From Bacteroidota bacterium (GTDB lineage Bacteria; Bacteroidota; Bacteroidia; Cytophagales; Cytophagaceae), in contig JAEVZS010000027.1 in the NCBI GenBank assembly GCA_023392125.1, forward strand, positions 1 through 64,000: a DNA stretch of 64,000 nucleotides, given 5' to 3'. The position numbers and the translations under genes are program-made. Below the pieces are notes generated by a model. It made no database searches. It worked only from the letters and a program-made list of their open reading frames with translations, and had not been told where the DNA came from. The stretch's first letter is position 1, and each line of letters starts with the position of its first letter. Below, piece by piece: positions 17,543-26,870 of the stretch.

Positions 17543-17893
17543 TCATTTTGTTTTATCCTCCTCCAGCAGACGGTCAATTAAATAATTGAACAGTGATAGT
17601 AGTACAGAAAAAACAAAAGCCCAGCCAAATGAAGCCACCCAGAAGCCAGCAAGCATCCAGTCAGCCAGCAAAACAATTACGGTATTAATAACCAGCAGAA
17701 AAAGCCCGAAAGTTATTATCGTAATCGGAATAGTGAGCAAAATAAGCAACGGCTTTATAAACCAGTTGAGAACAGCAAGGATAATAACAAGTCCGACAGC
17801 TGTACCAACCCCCTTGACATGAATTTCCGGGATAAAATAGGTTGTAGCAATAATTGCTGCTATCAGCAATACAGGTTTTAATAATAAACGCAT
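17543..17893 (-). CDS. Phage-holin-like (superfamily IV) four-helix membrane protein
   Basis: A 116-residue protein made of about four hydrophobic helices separated by short polar turns, with the NWFIKPLLILLTIPITIITFG block typical of the so-called phage holin family, which is widespread on bacterial chromosomes and mostly has no phage link. No phage genes are near. It lies 2 bases after the upstream rhomboid and 22 before the downstream one, so all three are likely co-transcribed. Its role is unknown; it could be a membrane partner or a substrate of the proteases. Confidence 0.82.
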   Translation of the reverse strand: MRLLLKPVLLIAAIIATTYFIPEIHVKGVGTAVGLVIILAVLNWFIKPLLILLTIPITIITFGLFLLVINTVIVLLADWMLAGFWVASFGWAFVFSVLLSLFNYLIDRLLEEDKTK

Positions 17894-17895
17894 AT

Positions 17896-18765
17896 TTATT
17901 CGATTTTAAATGATTTGATTCCCCATATTTTTAAAAGGATAATGCCGAAAAGCATCCCGCCCAGATGTGCGAAATTTGCCACATTCGAGAACTGGTCAGT
18001 AAGGCCGAGATAAAGCTCTATAAATCCAAGAATTACCACAAAATACTTGGCTTTTAGCGGGAAAAGAAAATAAATATAGATATGGACATTGGGAAACAGC
18101 AATCCGAATGCAAGCAGGATCCCAAATACAGCTCCGGAGGCTCCGATCGAAGGTCTGTCAACCATTGTCTGATAGTATTCCGACACAACTTTTTTCGATG
18201 CTTCATCATAATAACTGTTGCCCGGCTCTTTCTGCCAGGACAGAATCAGACGATTTATTCCCCGAAGAAATGGCTGCTGCCTGTCATTATCTGATGAAAG
18301 ATCTCCTATTTCATCATAAACAAAATTTTGAAAATTTTGCAATCCGGGATTTTGCATATATTCCTCAACCCTTTTCTCCAGCTGTACCAGTGAAAATGAG
18401 CTGATTAGCAAATGTAGCAAGGCTGCTCCGACTCCGGTAAAAAAGTAGTAATACAAAAATCTTTTTCGACTCCAGACTGTTTCAAGCGCTGACCCAAACA
18501 TCCATAGTATAAACATATTAAAAAATATGTGTATTATGTCTGCATGCAGAAACATATGGGTGATCAATTGATAAATCTGAAACTTATCGGATCTGAAATT
18601 AAAAAGAGCAAACCATTCAACAATCGAGATTGAAAAATACGCCGCAAGAAGCTCCTGTACCAGAAATACGAGAACATTGGCAATTACCAGATATTTTACA
18701 ACCGGCGGAGCTCCTCCTGCAGAGATTCTGCCACCAGATTTATATGCATTGGATTCTTCTGACAT
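17896..18765 (-). CDS. Second rhomboid-family intramembrane serine protease
   Basis: Rhomboid protease with Ser210 in GASGAVFG and His267 in FAHLGGM; the N-terminal part has the family sequence THMFLHADIIHIFFNMFILWMFG. An insertion of about 75 polar residues lies between the helices at about 130-205, larger than in the other rhomboid here. I take ATG 18765 (MSEESNAYK) over 18783. First gene of the three-gene membrane unit, 106 bases downstream of pgeF. Confidence 0.9.
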   Translation of the reverse strand: MSEESNAYKSGGRISAGGAPPVVKYLVIANVLVFLVQELLAAYFSISIVEWFALFNFRSDKFQIYQLITHMFLHADIIHIFFNMFILWMFGSALETVWSRKRFLYYYFFTGVGAALLHLLISSFSLVQLEKRVEEYMQNPGLQNFQNFVYDEIGDLSSDNDRQQPFLRGINRLILSWQKEPGNSYYDEASKKVVSEYYQTMVDRPSIGASGAVFGILLAFGLLFPNVHIYIYFLFPLKAKYFVVILGFIELYLGLTDQFSNVANFAHLGGMLFGIILLKIWGIKSFKIE

Positions 18766-18871
18766 TATAGAAATATTAACCAAGTAATTATGGGATCGTT
18801 CTGCCTATACCCCAAATAAAATAAGATATCCTGTTGTGACCGAAGCGATTTATTAAAATAAAAAAATAATT

Positions 18872-19660
18872 TTACAGCATCATAATTCCTGCGGCGAATC
18901 TGCCGGAATGGGCAGATCTTCTGGCTGAAAAAAATCTGTCCGGACTGGCATATGTACAAATTCCGGCAAGTTCTATATTTTGCTCAGGAATACCACCGTT
19001 CAGCAACTGTTTCCGGTTTGCCTCCCACAGATTCAGACAAGCTTTTCCCGGATTTCTGCTTTCTTTAAATAATCCGGCACCGGTTCCATAGTATCTGTTT
19101 ACTGCTTCGATCACTTCTTCTCCAACTTCATAATTAGCCTGACTGATTGAAGGTCCGATCCCGGCAATAATATCGTCTGATTTCGAATTATAATCATTCA
19201 TGAAAATATTCAGTGCATTGGCTACAATACCGGAAACAGTGCCACGCCATCCGGCATGGATTGCAGCAATCACCTTTCGAACCGGATCGTACAAAAGCAC
19301 CGGAACACAATCTGCAGCCATCACTGCAATACATAATCCCGGTTCCTGTGTAATAAGCGCATCGACATTTTCAGAAGAAACCGATGAGTAATTGTCCTGA
19401 TTTACTTTCAGAACCCGATTTGAATGAACCTGAGCAGGAAATGCTATTCCGGTGGCTTCAAGAGCTTCTCCTATTATTAAACGGTTACGTTCTACATTTT
19501 CCGGAAGATCATTCACTGAAAAGCTCAGGTTTAATGCTGCCTTTTCTCCTGAGCTTACCCCGCCCTGCCGGCCGGATACAAAATGCCGTATATGATTATA
19601 CTTACTGAATTTTTCAAAATGGTATAAAATCAATCCCCCGGAATATTGTTTTTCAATCAT
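18872..19660 (-). CDS. pgeF: Peptidoglycan editing factor PgeF (multicopper polyphenol oxidase/laccase fold)
   Basis: Cytosolic amidase that removes misincorporated L-serine from UDP-MurNAc precursors; older annotations call it laccase or YfiH. Visible: VSGRQGGVSSG near residue 30, QVHSNRVL, the metal/active-site block MAADCVPVLLYD, HAGWRGT and GIGPSISQANYEVG. Length 262 aa is normal. It starts 5 bases after the helicase stop, so the two are co-transcribed. Confidence 0.93.
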   Translation of the reverse strand: MIEKQYSGGLILYHFEKFSKYNHIRHFVSGRQGGVSSGEKAALNLSFSVNDLPENVERNRLIIGEALEATGIAFPAQVHSNRVLKVNQDNYSSVSSENVDALITQEPGLCIAVMAADCVPVLLYDPVRKVIAAIHAGWRGTVSGIVANALNIFMNDYNSKSDDIIAGIGPSISQANYEVGEEVIEAVNRYYGTGAGLFKESRNPGKACLNLWEANRKQLLNGGIPEQNIELAGICTYASPDRFFSARRSAHSGRFAAGIMML

Positions 19661-19665
19661 ACAAA

Positions 19666-21600
19666 TTACCAGTTTAGATATTCCCAGGCACTGTGATATG
19701 CTCCAATGCGCTCAATATAGGCAAAAAAATCCCTATAGAAAGAATTATTGCCCAGCGTTGAAGAATCTCCCACTACGACCAGCTTTTTCTTCGCTCTGGT
19801 CAATGCAACATTCATTCTCCGGATATCTGACAGAAAACCGATTTCTCCGGATTCATTACTCCGGACCAGACTAATCAGAATTATATCTCTTTCCTGCCCC
19901 TGAAATCCATCTATGGTATTAACTGATATCTTTACAACCTTGTCTGCCGGAAATGTCAACTTTTCTGTCAGTAGCTTTAAATATTCCACCTGGGCCTTAT
20001 ACGGTGAAATAATTCCTACTGAACATACAGCCTCATCATCTGGTAAGACATCAAGTAAGCTTGTCAGATAATTCACCAGTATACCTGCCTCATCCTTATT
20101 AAAAAAGCTTTGTGATTTCGGCTCGGTTTCTTCAGGATAGCTGCATCCTGCAGTATCAATAAAACTAACAGGCTCGAAGAGATTGCTGACCCTGACATCT
20201 CCAAGCCCCCTGTCGCGAACACCCTTATCGGGCACCAGCTGACCGCTATAAAACTTCTGATTCGAAAATTCCATTATCAGCTCATGCATCCTATATTGAA
20301 TTTTGAGCATTACGTCTACCTGCTGACGCTCAATACATTTTTCGAAAAGTGTTACTGACAAGCCTGCTTTGGATGCTTCATAACTTTTGACTGTCGGCGG
20401 AAGCTGCTTATGATCCCCGGCAAATACAACTCTCCCCGCTCTCAAAATCGGGATCCAGGTAGCTGTTTCCAACGCCTGCGAAGCTTCATCAATAAACACT
20501 GAGGAGTAATTACGGTCAGCAATCAGATGATTCGATGACCCTACAAGCGTGCAGGTAATTACTTCTGCTTCTTCCAATAGCTCTTCAACAATATAGTTTT
20601 CAATCATTCCGGCTTCTTCGGAAAGCTTTCTGGCCTCCTGATAAATAACCCTTCTCTGCTCTCTTTCTGCTCTTCCGAAATTGCGTTTATACCGTCCGGC
20701 AATATTCCTTAAATCATTGGCTGATTTACGCAGTTCTTTTATTCTTTTGTAATCTTTGTGGGAAGAAACCTGAACATCCACCGTGTGCTTCAACTGTTCT
20801 TCACTTACCCGCGCCGGGTTACCTATACGCAATACCCTGATGCCCTTAGCCGCGATCTTTTCCGTCAGCAGATCAACAGCTGTATTACTCGCTGCGGTCA
20901 CAAGAACCTGATTTTCTGATTTAATTACCTCCTGAATAGCAGCAACCAGAGTAGTCGTTTTTCCGGTTCCGGGCGGCCCGTGAATAATGGCCACATCAGC
21001 TGCCTGTAAAATAGAATTTACTGCCTCATTTTGTGTTTCATTCAGCTCCGGCAAATTCACCGGCTCATAGTCCGAAACTTGCGAAGGCAACTTATATCCC
21101 AGTAAGATTTCTCTTAAAACCGCAGTACGATTATTTTTTGATCGTATGACTTCTCTGACAGCAGCATCCATTTCCTTGTAGCTGGTCTCATCAAACATGA
21201 GCTCAACTCCCAGTTTTCCTTTATGGGCCCACTCCGGGACATCGTCTGTAAAAAAAACGACTTTCATAAATTTCTGTCCGACAGCAGAAATAACCCCTGC
21301 AATCTCATTTTGATCCGCGGGGTCATAATTTGAAAAGAATGTTACTGTTTTTCCTGTCTGAAAATGATGAGGCTCTTCCGAATCATATGATTTTTCAAGC
21401 TCAATAATCAGCCTGTCTCCCATACCGTAATAGGTATCTTTTATAACAAGCGGATACCAGGCCCAACCTTCCTCCTTTTTCTGAGCAAGGTTCATAAGTT
21501 TCATTTTACGCTGGTACATCATCCGGTCTTCTTCCATTTCTATTTTCAGAAGATCCAGTGTTTTTTCAAGCTCTGTCAGGCTATCGGAGTTTATCGGCAT
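19666..21600 (-). CDS. Superfamily 1 helicase of the IGHMBP2/DNA2-NAM7 type
   Basis: A 644-residue ATP-dependent DNA/RNA helicase. The N-terminal 190 residues form a beta-rich accessory domain. Walker A GPPGTGKT lies near residue 207, Walker B is FIDEASQAL, then GDHKQLPPTV, QYRMHELIMEFSN and near the C terminus VALTRAKKKLVVVGD. Such proteins are common in Bacteroidota and resemble eukaryotic SMUBP2; the physiological role is unclear. It precedes pgeF by 5 bases and follows porP by 76. Confidence 0.92.
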   Translation of the reverse strand: MPINSDSLTELEKTLDLLKIEMEEDRMMYQRKMKLMNLAQKKEEGWAWYPLVIKDTYYGMGDRLIIELEKSYDSEEPHHFQTGKTVTFFSNYDPADQNEIAGVISAVGQKFMKVVFFTDDVPEWAHKGKLGVELMFDETSYKEMDAAVREVIRSKNNRTAVLREILLGYKLPSQVSDYEPVNLPELNETQNEAVNSILQAADVAIIHGPPGTGKTTTLVAAIQEVIKSENQVLVTAASNTAVDLLTEKIAAKGIRVLRIGNPARVSEEQLKHTVDVQVSSHKDYKRIKELRKSANDLRNIAGRYKRNFGRAEREQRRVIYQEARKLSEEAGMIENYIVEELLEEAEVITCTLVGSSNHLIADRNYSSVFIDEASQALETATWIPILRAGRVVFAGDHKQLPPTVKSYEASKAGLSVTLFEKCIERQQVDVMLKIQYRMHELIMEFSNQKFYSGQLVPDKGVRDRGLGDVRVSNLFEPVSFIDTAGCSYPEETEPKSQSFFNKDEAGILVNYLTSLLDVLPDDEAVCSVGIISPYKAQVEYLKLLTEKLTFPADKVVKISVNTIDGFQGQERDIILISLVRSNESGEIGFLSDIRRMNVALTRAKKKLVVVGDSSTLGNNSFYRDFFAYIERIGAYHSAWEYLNW

Positions 21601-21676
21601 CTGGCAAGGAAGAACTGTTTATTAAAGAGTATATTAATTCAAATAACTCTTATTTCAACAATAAAATATAGTGAAA

Positions 21677-22687
21677 CTAATAAAATTTGGGGCAAGGAAT
21701 TGGTCTGCCCTTTTTCTTCGTTTTGTATGGAGCTTTCCATTCAGCAACCAATGAAATTTCGTGGGCGCCACCGGTATATTTTCTTAATGGAGAAATAGTA
21801 AAATCATAGCTGTATGCTATCAGCATTCGCTTGTAATGCACACCAGCCATCAGGATCAACGCGTCATTATTAATGCGTCCGTCTACTGCGGGTTTGACCG
21901 GTATGCCACGATACCATAATCCGACAGTAATCGGAGCATAAATACCATATACACCTATATCAAGCTGATCAAAACGCCCCTGTGTTTTATACAAAAATGT
22001 AGGAATCACACTTTTTTCCTTTTTTCCTCTACCCGGTTTTTCAAAGTAAAACTTATATCCGGCATTAAAGGTAGCTTTAACCGGTAAGCGATCTGTCGTA
22101 TTTGTCAGAAATGCCTGGTCGGGCCTGTTCATATGATTCAATGAGACTCCCAACCAGTAATCTTCAGAATACAAAACTCCACCTGCCGATAAATCAAGAT
22201 AGTTCGTGCGGTTTGAGTATACCAGCCCTTCATTGGTTGGTGCAATATAAGTAGGATCACCAAGATCAAACTGGTCTTCAAATATAAGTGTCCGGTAGTT
22301 CAGGCTTCTGCTTACCCAGGATGCCTGAATCGCCGGTACAAAAACAAGTGTTGAGTTAAGGGAAAGCAGATAGGATCCAATCAGTCCGATTTCTGTAGCT
22401 GCCAGATTCGAAGCTCCCTGCTCATCTCTTCTTACTACCAACCCCACACCTGCATTAGCTGGTTCAATCAGATGATCAATAGAAAGTGAATAAGACTGAA
22501 ACGGATTGCTCAGTCCCGGCCATTGCTTACGATAGTTTACAACTGCCCTGGAATTATCTGCCGTACCGGTAAATGCAGGATTAAGAAATAAAGGCGCATT
22601 ATAATACTGACTGTATTGCAAATCCTGTGAAAAACCCAGGAAGCTGCATAACATGAGGTAACTATATAAGAAATAACGTTTTTTCAT
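21677..22687 (-). CDS. Type IX secretion membrane protein, PorP/SprF family
   Basis: A 336-residue outer-membrane barrel protein with a signal peptide ending in GFSQ and the PorP/SprF opening DLQYSQYYNAPLFLNPAFTG. Family members tether or help export large type-B sorting-domain cargo through the type IX system. Usually such a gene sits next to its cargo; here it lies 30 bases after hisB and no adhesin is near. It may serve cargo elsewhere or act as the PorP of the core complex. Co-transcription with hisB is likely from spacing. Confidence 0.9.
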   Translation of the reverse strand: MKKRYFLYSYLMLCSFLGFSQDLQYSQYYNAPLFLNPAFTGTADNSRAVVNYRKQWPGLSNPFQSYSLSIDHLIEPANAGVGLVVRRDEQGASNLAATEIGLIGSYLLSLNSTLVFVPAIQASWVSRSLNYRTLIFEDQFDLGDPTYIAPTNEGLVYSNRTNYLDLSAGGVLYSEDYWLGVSLNHMNRPDQAFLTNTTDRLPVKATFNAGYKFYFEKPGRGKKEKSVIPTFLYKTQGRFDQLDIGVYGIYAPITVGLWYRGIPVKPAVDGRINNDALILMAGVHYKRMLIAYSYDFTISPLRKYTGGAHEISLVAEWKAPYKTKKKGRPIPCPKFY

Positions 22688-22717
22688 TTACTTTTTTTCC
22701 TAATCCTGATTGTGCGT

Positions 22718-23818
22718 TTATAAAACGCCCTTGGTGCTTGGCAACTGATATGGATTAAAACGATCCTTTCTGATTGCCATCTTTATTGATTTTGCCAGGG
22801 CTTTAAATATAGCCTCGATTTTATGATGCTCATTGTCTCCGGAAACACTGATATTCAGATTACATCTGGCAGTATCGGAGAATGACTTGAAGAAATGATA
22901 AAACATCTCGGTTGGCATATCTCCGATTTTTTCTCTCTTAAACTCTGCATCCCAGACCAGCCAGCTTCTGCCACTGAAATCGATAGCCACCTGAGCCAAT
23001 GCATCATCCATAGGCAGCAGAAACCCATAGCGCTCTATTCCCATTTTATCCCCCAGCGCTTTAAGAAAAGCCTCACCAAGGGCCAGGCCGGTATCTTCAA
23101 TCGTATGATGCTCATCAATATGAAGATCACCAGCCACTTTAATGCGAAGATCAGCTCCGGAATGCCTTCCAAGCTGCTCCAGCATATGATCAAAAAAATG
23201 CAGCCCGGTCGAGATGTCAGTTTTTCCGGTACCATCCAGATTCAATTCAATCTGTACATCCGTTTCTTTTGTTTTTCTCCGTAATGAAGTCTCGCGCCGT
23301 CTGGCTGTCAGAAAATCCGCTATTTCCGTCCAGTCATCAGAAGTAAAGGTAGCTTCTTCATTTGGCTGATCTGCTATCAGTATGGATTTGGCCCCAAGAT
23401 TTTTTGCCAGCTGCACATCAGTCAGGCGATCACCGATAACATAGCTGTTTGCCAGATCATACTCTTCTGAAAAATATTCCGTCAGCATTGCTGTTCCCGG
23501 TTTACGGGTCGGCAGTTTTTCATGTTCAAATGATCTGTCTATATGGATATTGGAAAAAATAATTCCTTCTCCGGACAGGATCGACAGCATTTTATTATGA
23601 GCAGGCCAGAAAGTATCTTCCGGAAAAGAAGATGTACCAAGACCATCCTGATTAGTAACCATAACCAATTCATAATCGGTCTTTAAAACCAGTTCCCGGA
23701 TAGCCGAGATTGCTTTAGGCAGAAATTCGAGTTTCTCGAGCGAATCAACCTGCTTGTCAATCGGAGGCTCGATTATAATCGTGCCATCCCTGTCTATAAA
23801 CAATACTTTCTTTTTCAT
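22718..23818 (-). CDS. hisB: Bifunctional histidinol-phosphatase / imidazoleglycerol-phosphate dehydratase
   Basis: Catalyses steps 6 and 8 of histidine synthesis. N-terminal HAD phosphatase (residues 1-165) with the nucleophile motif FIDRDGT and TNQDGLG; C-terminal dehydratase (from about 180) with FFDHMLEQLGRHSG, DEHHTIEDTGLALGEA and later SGDNEHHKIEA, the His-rich metal sites. The zinc-loop cysteines of the E. coli phosphatase domain are absent, as in other Bacteroidota forms known to me. Start set at ATG 23818 (MKKKVLF); the frame is open 12 codons further. hisC is 37 kb away. Confidence 0.95.
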   Translation of the reverse strand: MKKKVLFIDRDGTIIIEPPIDKQVDSLEKLEFLPKAISAIRELVLKTDYELVMVTNQDGLGTSSFPEDTFWPAHNKMLSILSGEGIIFSNIHIDRSFEHEKLPTRKPGTAMLTEYFSEEYDLANSYVIGDRLTDVQLAKNLGAKSILIADQPNEEATFTSDDWTEIADFLTARRRETSLRRKTKETDVQIELNLDGTGKTDISTGLHFFDHMLEQLGRHSGADLRIKVAGDLHIDEHHTIEDTGLALGEAFLKALGDKMGIERYGFLLPMDDALAQVAIDFSGRSWLVWDAEFKREKIGDMPTEMFYHFFKSFSDTARCNLNISVSGDNEHHKIEAIFKALAKSIKMAIRKDRFNPYQLPSTKGVL

Positions 23819-23950
23819 AGCATCAAACTCAGGCAAAAATAAAGAAATTGCCAATAATACCTAAGTTATTCCTCAACAGACTTGTCATAAGCAGAAAAGT
23901 TTATGACACGACATAGCCTGGTTCCGGTGATTCATTCATTAATGAGAAAA

Positions 23951-26707
23951 CTAGTCTCGGGTCTTGAGAAAAACGCTAAACTCCGTTCCTTTGCCAACCT
24001 CACTCTCCACTTCAATCTTTCCTCCGGAGTTTTCAATAATACGCTTTACTATATATAAGCCAATACCCGTACCCTCAACATGTGTGTGCATACGTTTGAA
24101 CATCCTGAAAATTTTATCTTTCTGCTGCAATTCCAGACCCAGGCCATTATCCCTGACCTTAATAAGCACATAATCCTTTAGTTTCTCAGAAGATACATGA
24201 ACAACCGGCGTTCGTTCTCCGGAACGATACTTTATGGCATTGCTGATCAGATTATACAGTATACTTCGTAAATTTTTCCTTGAGAAACGGACATTCAGCA
24301 GTTTCAGGTCCGTTCTAAAATCTACCCCTTCCTGGTCCAGCAAATGTCTTATGTCATACTTTACCTCATCAATAAGCTCTTCGATGGAGATCTGACTGAT
24401 ATCCTCTCCCATATCCTTTTGAATCTTGGTTATTTCCGTCAGATCTTTAATCGTAGTCTTAAACTTATTGATGGAAATATTGATCATCTCTATTAAATAA
24501 TCATATTCATTATTGTCTGAGCTTTTTAATTCATCAGAAAGTGTATTAATCAGCCCCTCGATATTGGAAATGGGCGATTTCAGATCATGAGATGCCGTAT
24601 AAACAAAGTTGTCGAGATCTGAATTGATTTTGAGAAGCTCTTCATTCTTGATCCGCAGTTCCTCATTTTTATTCGATAGTTCCTCAGTTCGTTGCCTGAC
24701 CCTGTTTTCAAGGCGGGTATTGATTCTGACCAGGTTTTCTTCTGCCTGTTTCAATTCCTCGTATGCCTCTTTCAGTATCTTTTCAGCTTCCTTTCTTTCA
24801 GTAATATCCTGTATATAACCGGTAATCTTTACGATTTTGCCCTTTGTATTTATGACTGGCTTGGCATGCCCGTACACTACCTTAGTTAATTTACCCGGAA
24901 CCTTGATCTTATGCTCGAAGTTAGACGGCTTATACGTAGTCATTACTTTATTCCATGTCGAAGTCATAATTTCTCTGGCATCTTCGGAAAGCAGAGAATA
25001 AAAAGCCTCCAAGTCAGGCTTTATTTCTTTGGGCTTCAATCCGAAAATACGAAAGACCTCATCAGACCATACCATTTTACTTTCTATCGGATCATACTCA
25101 AAACTACCAAGCCTGGCAAGCTCCTGTGCTTCAATCAATAGTGCTTCACTACGTTTCAGACGATTTTCGACAAGCTTTCTTTCTGTAATATCTCTGAAAA
25201 AAAGATGATATCCTTTCAGGTCACCAAACTTATCCTGGTATGGAACCACAGTTATTTCTACATAAATACCCGACAGTTCCTTGCTTTGCAGCCGGGCTTC
25301 AAAGGAAGCGCTGCTTTCAGTCTTTACCTGATCAAAAGCACGGTTTGCAAGTTCAAGATCTTCCGGGGCAAGTAAATCTTTCCAGCATTTATCCTGTAGC
25401 TCGCTGGTAGTCAGATCAACCAGCTTGCCCACCGCCTTATTCGCAGAAATAAATTTTTCGTCCGTATTAATCAGCGCAATACCCTCAACCGTATGCTTCA
25501 ATGATTCGCTAAGTTCTCTAAGGGCTTCTTCTGCTTTGGTTCGCTCTGTAATATTATGAACAATCACCAAACCACCCGTAATGGACTTATCCGGATTATA
25601 TACCGGCATTATAAACACTTCAAATTTTTGATTATTACGGAGAAACTGAAACTCTTCCAGATAGATGATTTCACCATCAAGGACTTTCTTTAATGCCTCC
25701 ATCTGAAATTCAGGGTTGTTATCAATAATATCTTCTACGTAGCTCCCCAGAGCCTTTGCCTTCATAATTCCGGTCACCAGTTCCATTTGGGGATTCCATG
25801 CAGTACATTTGAACGATTTATTGAATGCAAACACACCATCTATTGAATTATTGATCAGGTTCTCAGAGAACTGCTTCTGCTGGCGCAGCTTTTCTTCAAT
25901 CTTTTTTCTTCTGGTAATTTCATGAAACACGACCATACCTCCCGAAACCGATCCGTCTGAAGTAAGAATCGGAGTATAGCTCGAATTATAATATCCTTCT
26001 TTACCCGAAACAGGTATGGTATAGCTTACTTCCGGTACCATAAGGCTTAGCCCTTTCAGTACCTGCTGGTAAAAACGGATCTCACCGCTATCGCACAGAT
26101 GAGGCATTACCAGATCAACTTTCTGTCCGATTACTTCCTCCCGGCTTAAGCCTGTCAGATTCTCCAGAGCCGGATTAAATTCACTGATGACAAGATTACT
26201 GTCATACACAAGAATTCCGTCTATACTGTTTCTGAAAAGGCTTTCTGCCAGCTTCCTTTCCTCCTGAACCTTTGATATTATTCCCGTAGCAGCTGCGGTA
26301 AACTCTATATCCAGACCATTGAAAAAATGAAAAAGTATTTTCTGCAGATCCAACTGCTCAGTCAGAGAGCTGGTATACCGATCAATCAGGTCAAAAAAAA
26401 TCTTCTGAAATACCTTCAGCACTTTATAAAAAGTAAGATCTCCTGATTCGAAATCTGATACTACATCAAATTCATTTTTTATTGCAATTATTACCTCATT
26501 GAGGGAGTACTTTCCTCCAAAGCAGGAATACAGCTTTGCTAATTCTTTCTGAGAATCACCTGATTTTATGCTTGCTGAGTGAATACCGAAAAAATCTCTG
26601 GAATAGTTAATATATTTCTCTGCTACCACCTTGTTTTCTTCGGTAATGATGTATGAAATATATGACTTCAATACATCAGCGCTGAAAACAGATAATATAT
26701 TTTCCAT
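23951..26707 (-). CDS. Hybrid-free sensor histidine kinase with four PAS domains
   Basis: A 918-residue cytosolic kinase with no membrane segments. The first 150 residues are helical and may resemble the RsbRD-type N-terminal domain. Four PAS domains follow (about 155-270, 280-395, 400-515, 525-645), each ending in a DITERK-like block; a coiled coil leads to the H-box with His707 (TASHDLKSPISNIEGL), then NLISNAIKY, DNGLGL and GTGIGLYIVKRI. No receiver domain is fused. The substrate regulator is not adjacent. It would sense internal cues such as redox, ligands or light through the PAS array; the cue is unknown. Divergent from the gene at 26871. Confidence 0.93.
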   Translation of the reverse strand: MENILSVFSADVLKSYISYIITEENKVVAEKYINYSRDFFGIHSASIKSGDSQKELAKLYSCFGGKYSLNEVIIAIKNEFDVVSDFESGDLTFYKVLKVFQKIFFDLIDRYTSSLTEQLDLQKILFHFFNGLDIEFTAAATGIISKVQEERKLAESLFRNSIDGILVYDSNLVISEFNPALENLTGLSREEVIGQKVDLVMPHLCDSGEIRFYQQVLKGLSLMVPEVSYTIPVSGKEGYYNSSYTPILTSDGSVSGGMVVFHEITRRKKIEEKLRQQKQFSENLINNSIDGVFAFNKSFKCTAWNPQMELVTGIMKAKALGSYVEDIIDNNPEFQMEALKKVLDGEIIYLEEFQFLRNNQKFEVFIMPVYNPDKSITGGLVIVHNITERTKAEEALRELSESLKHTVEGIALINTDEKFISANKAVGKLVDLTTSELQDKCWKDLLAPEDLELANRAFDQVKTESSASFEARLQSKELSGIYVEITVVPYQDKFGDLKGYHLFFRDITERKLVENRLKRSEALLIEAQELARLGSFEYDPIESKMVWSDEVFRIFGLKPKEIKPDLEAFYSLLSEDAREIMTSTWNKVMTTYKPSNFEHKIKVPGKLTKVVYGHAKPVINTKGKIVKITGYIQDITERKEAEKILKEAYEELKQAEENLVRINTRLENRVRQRTEELSNKNEELRIKNEELLKINSDLDNFVYTASHDLKSPISNIEGLINTLSDELKSSDNNEYDYLIEMINISINKFKTTIKDLTEITKIQKDMGEDISQISIEELIDEVKYDIRHLLDQEGVDFRTDLKLLNVRFSRKNLRSILYNLISNAIKYRSGERTPVVHVSSEKLKDYVLIKVRDNGLGLELQQKDKIFRMFKRMHTHVEGTGIGLYIVKRIIENSGGKIEVESEVGKGTEFSVFLKTRD

Positions 26708-26870
26708 AACTATCTCATTCTAATATGCTGAAATATAATTTAAAAATAAAAGCTATACAAGCTGGCAGCTAAAAAACCAATTTAATAACTTAGAGGATCG
26801 GCAGGCTCTTCTGTCAGACAAAACCTATAGAAACTAGTCTCAAATATTACGTTATTCAGCTCTACCCAAA

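Noticed and set aside
17543..17893. Phage holin as a sign of a prophage
   Set aside because: Family is common on chromosomes; no other phage gene is in the window.
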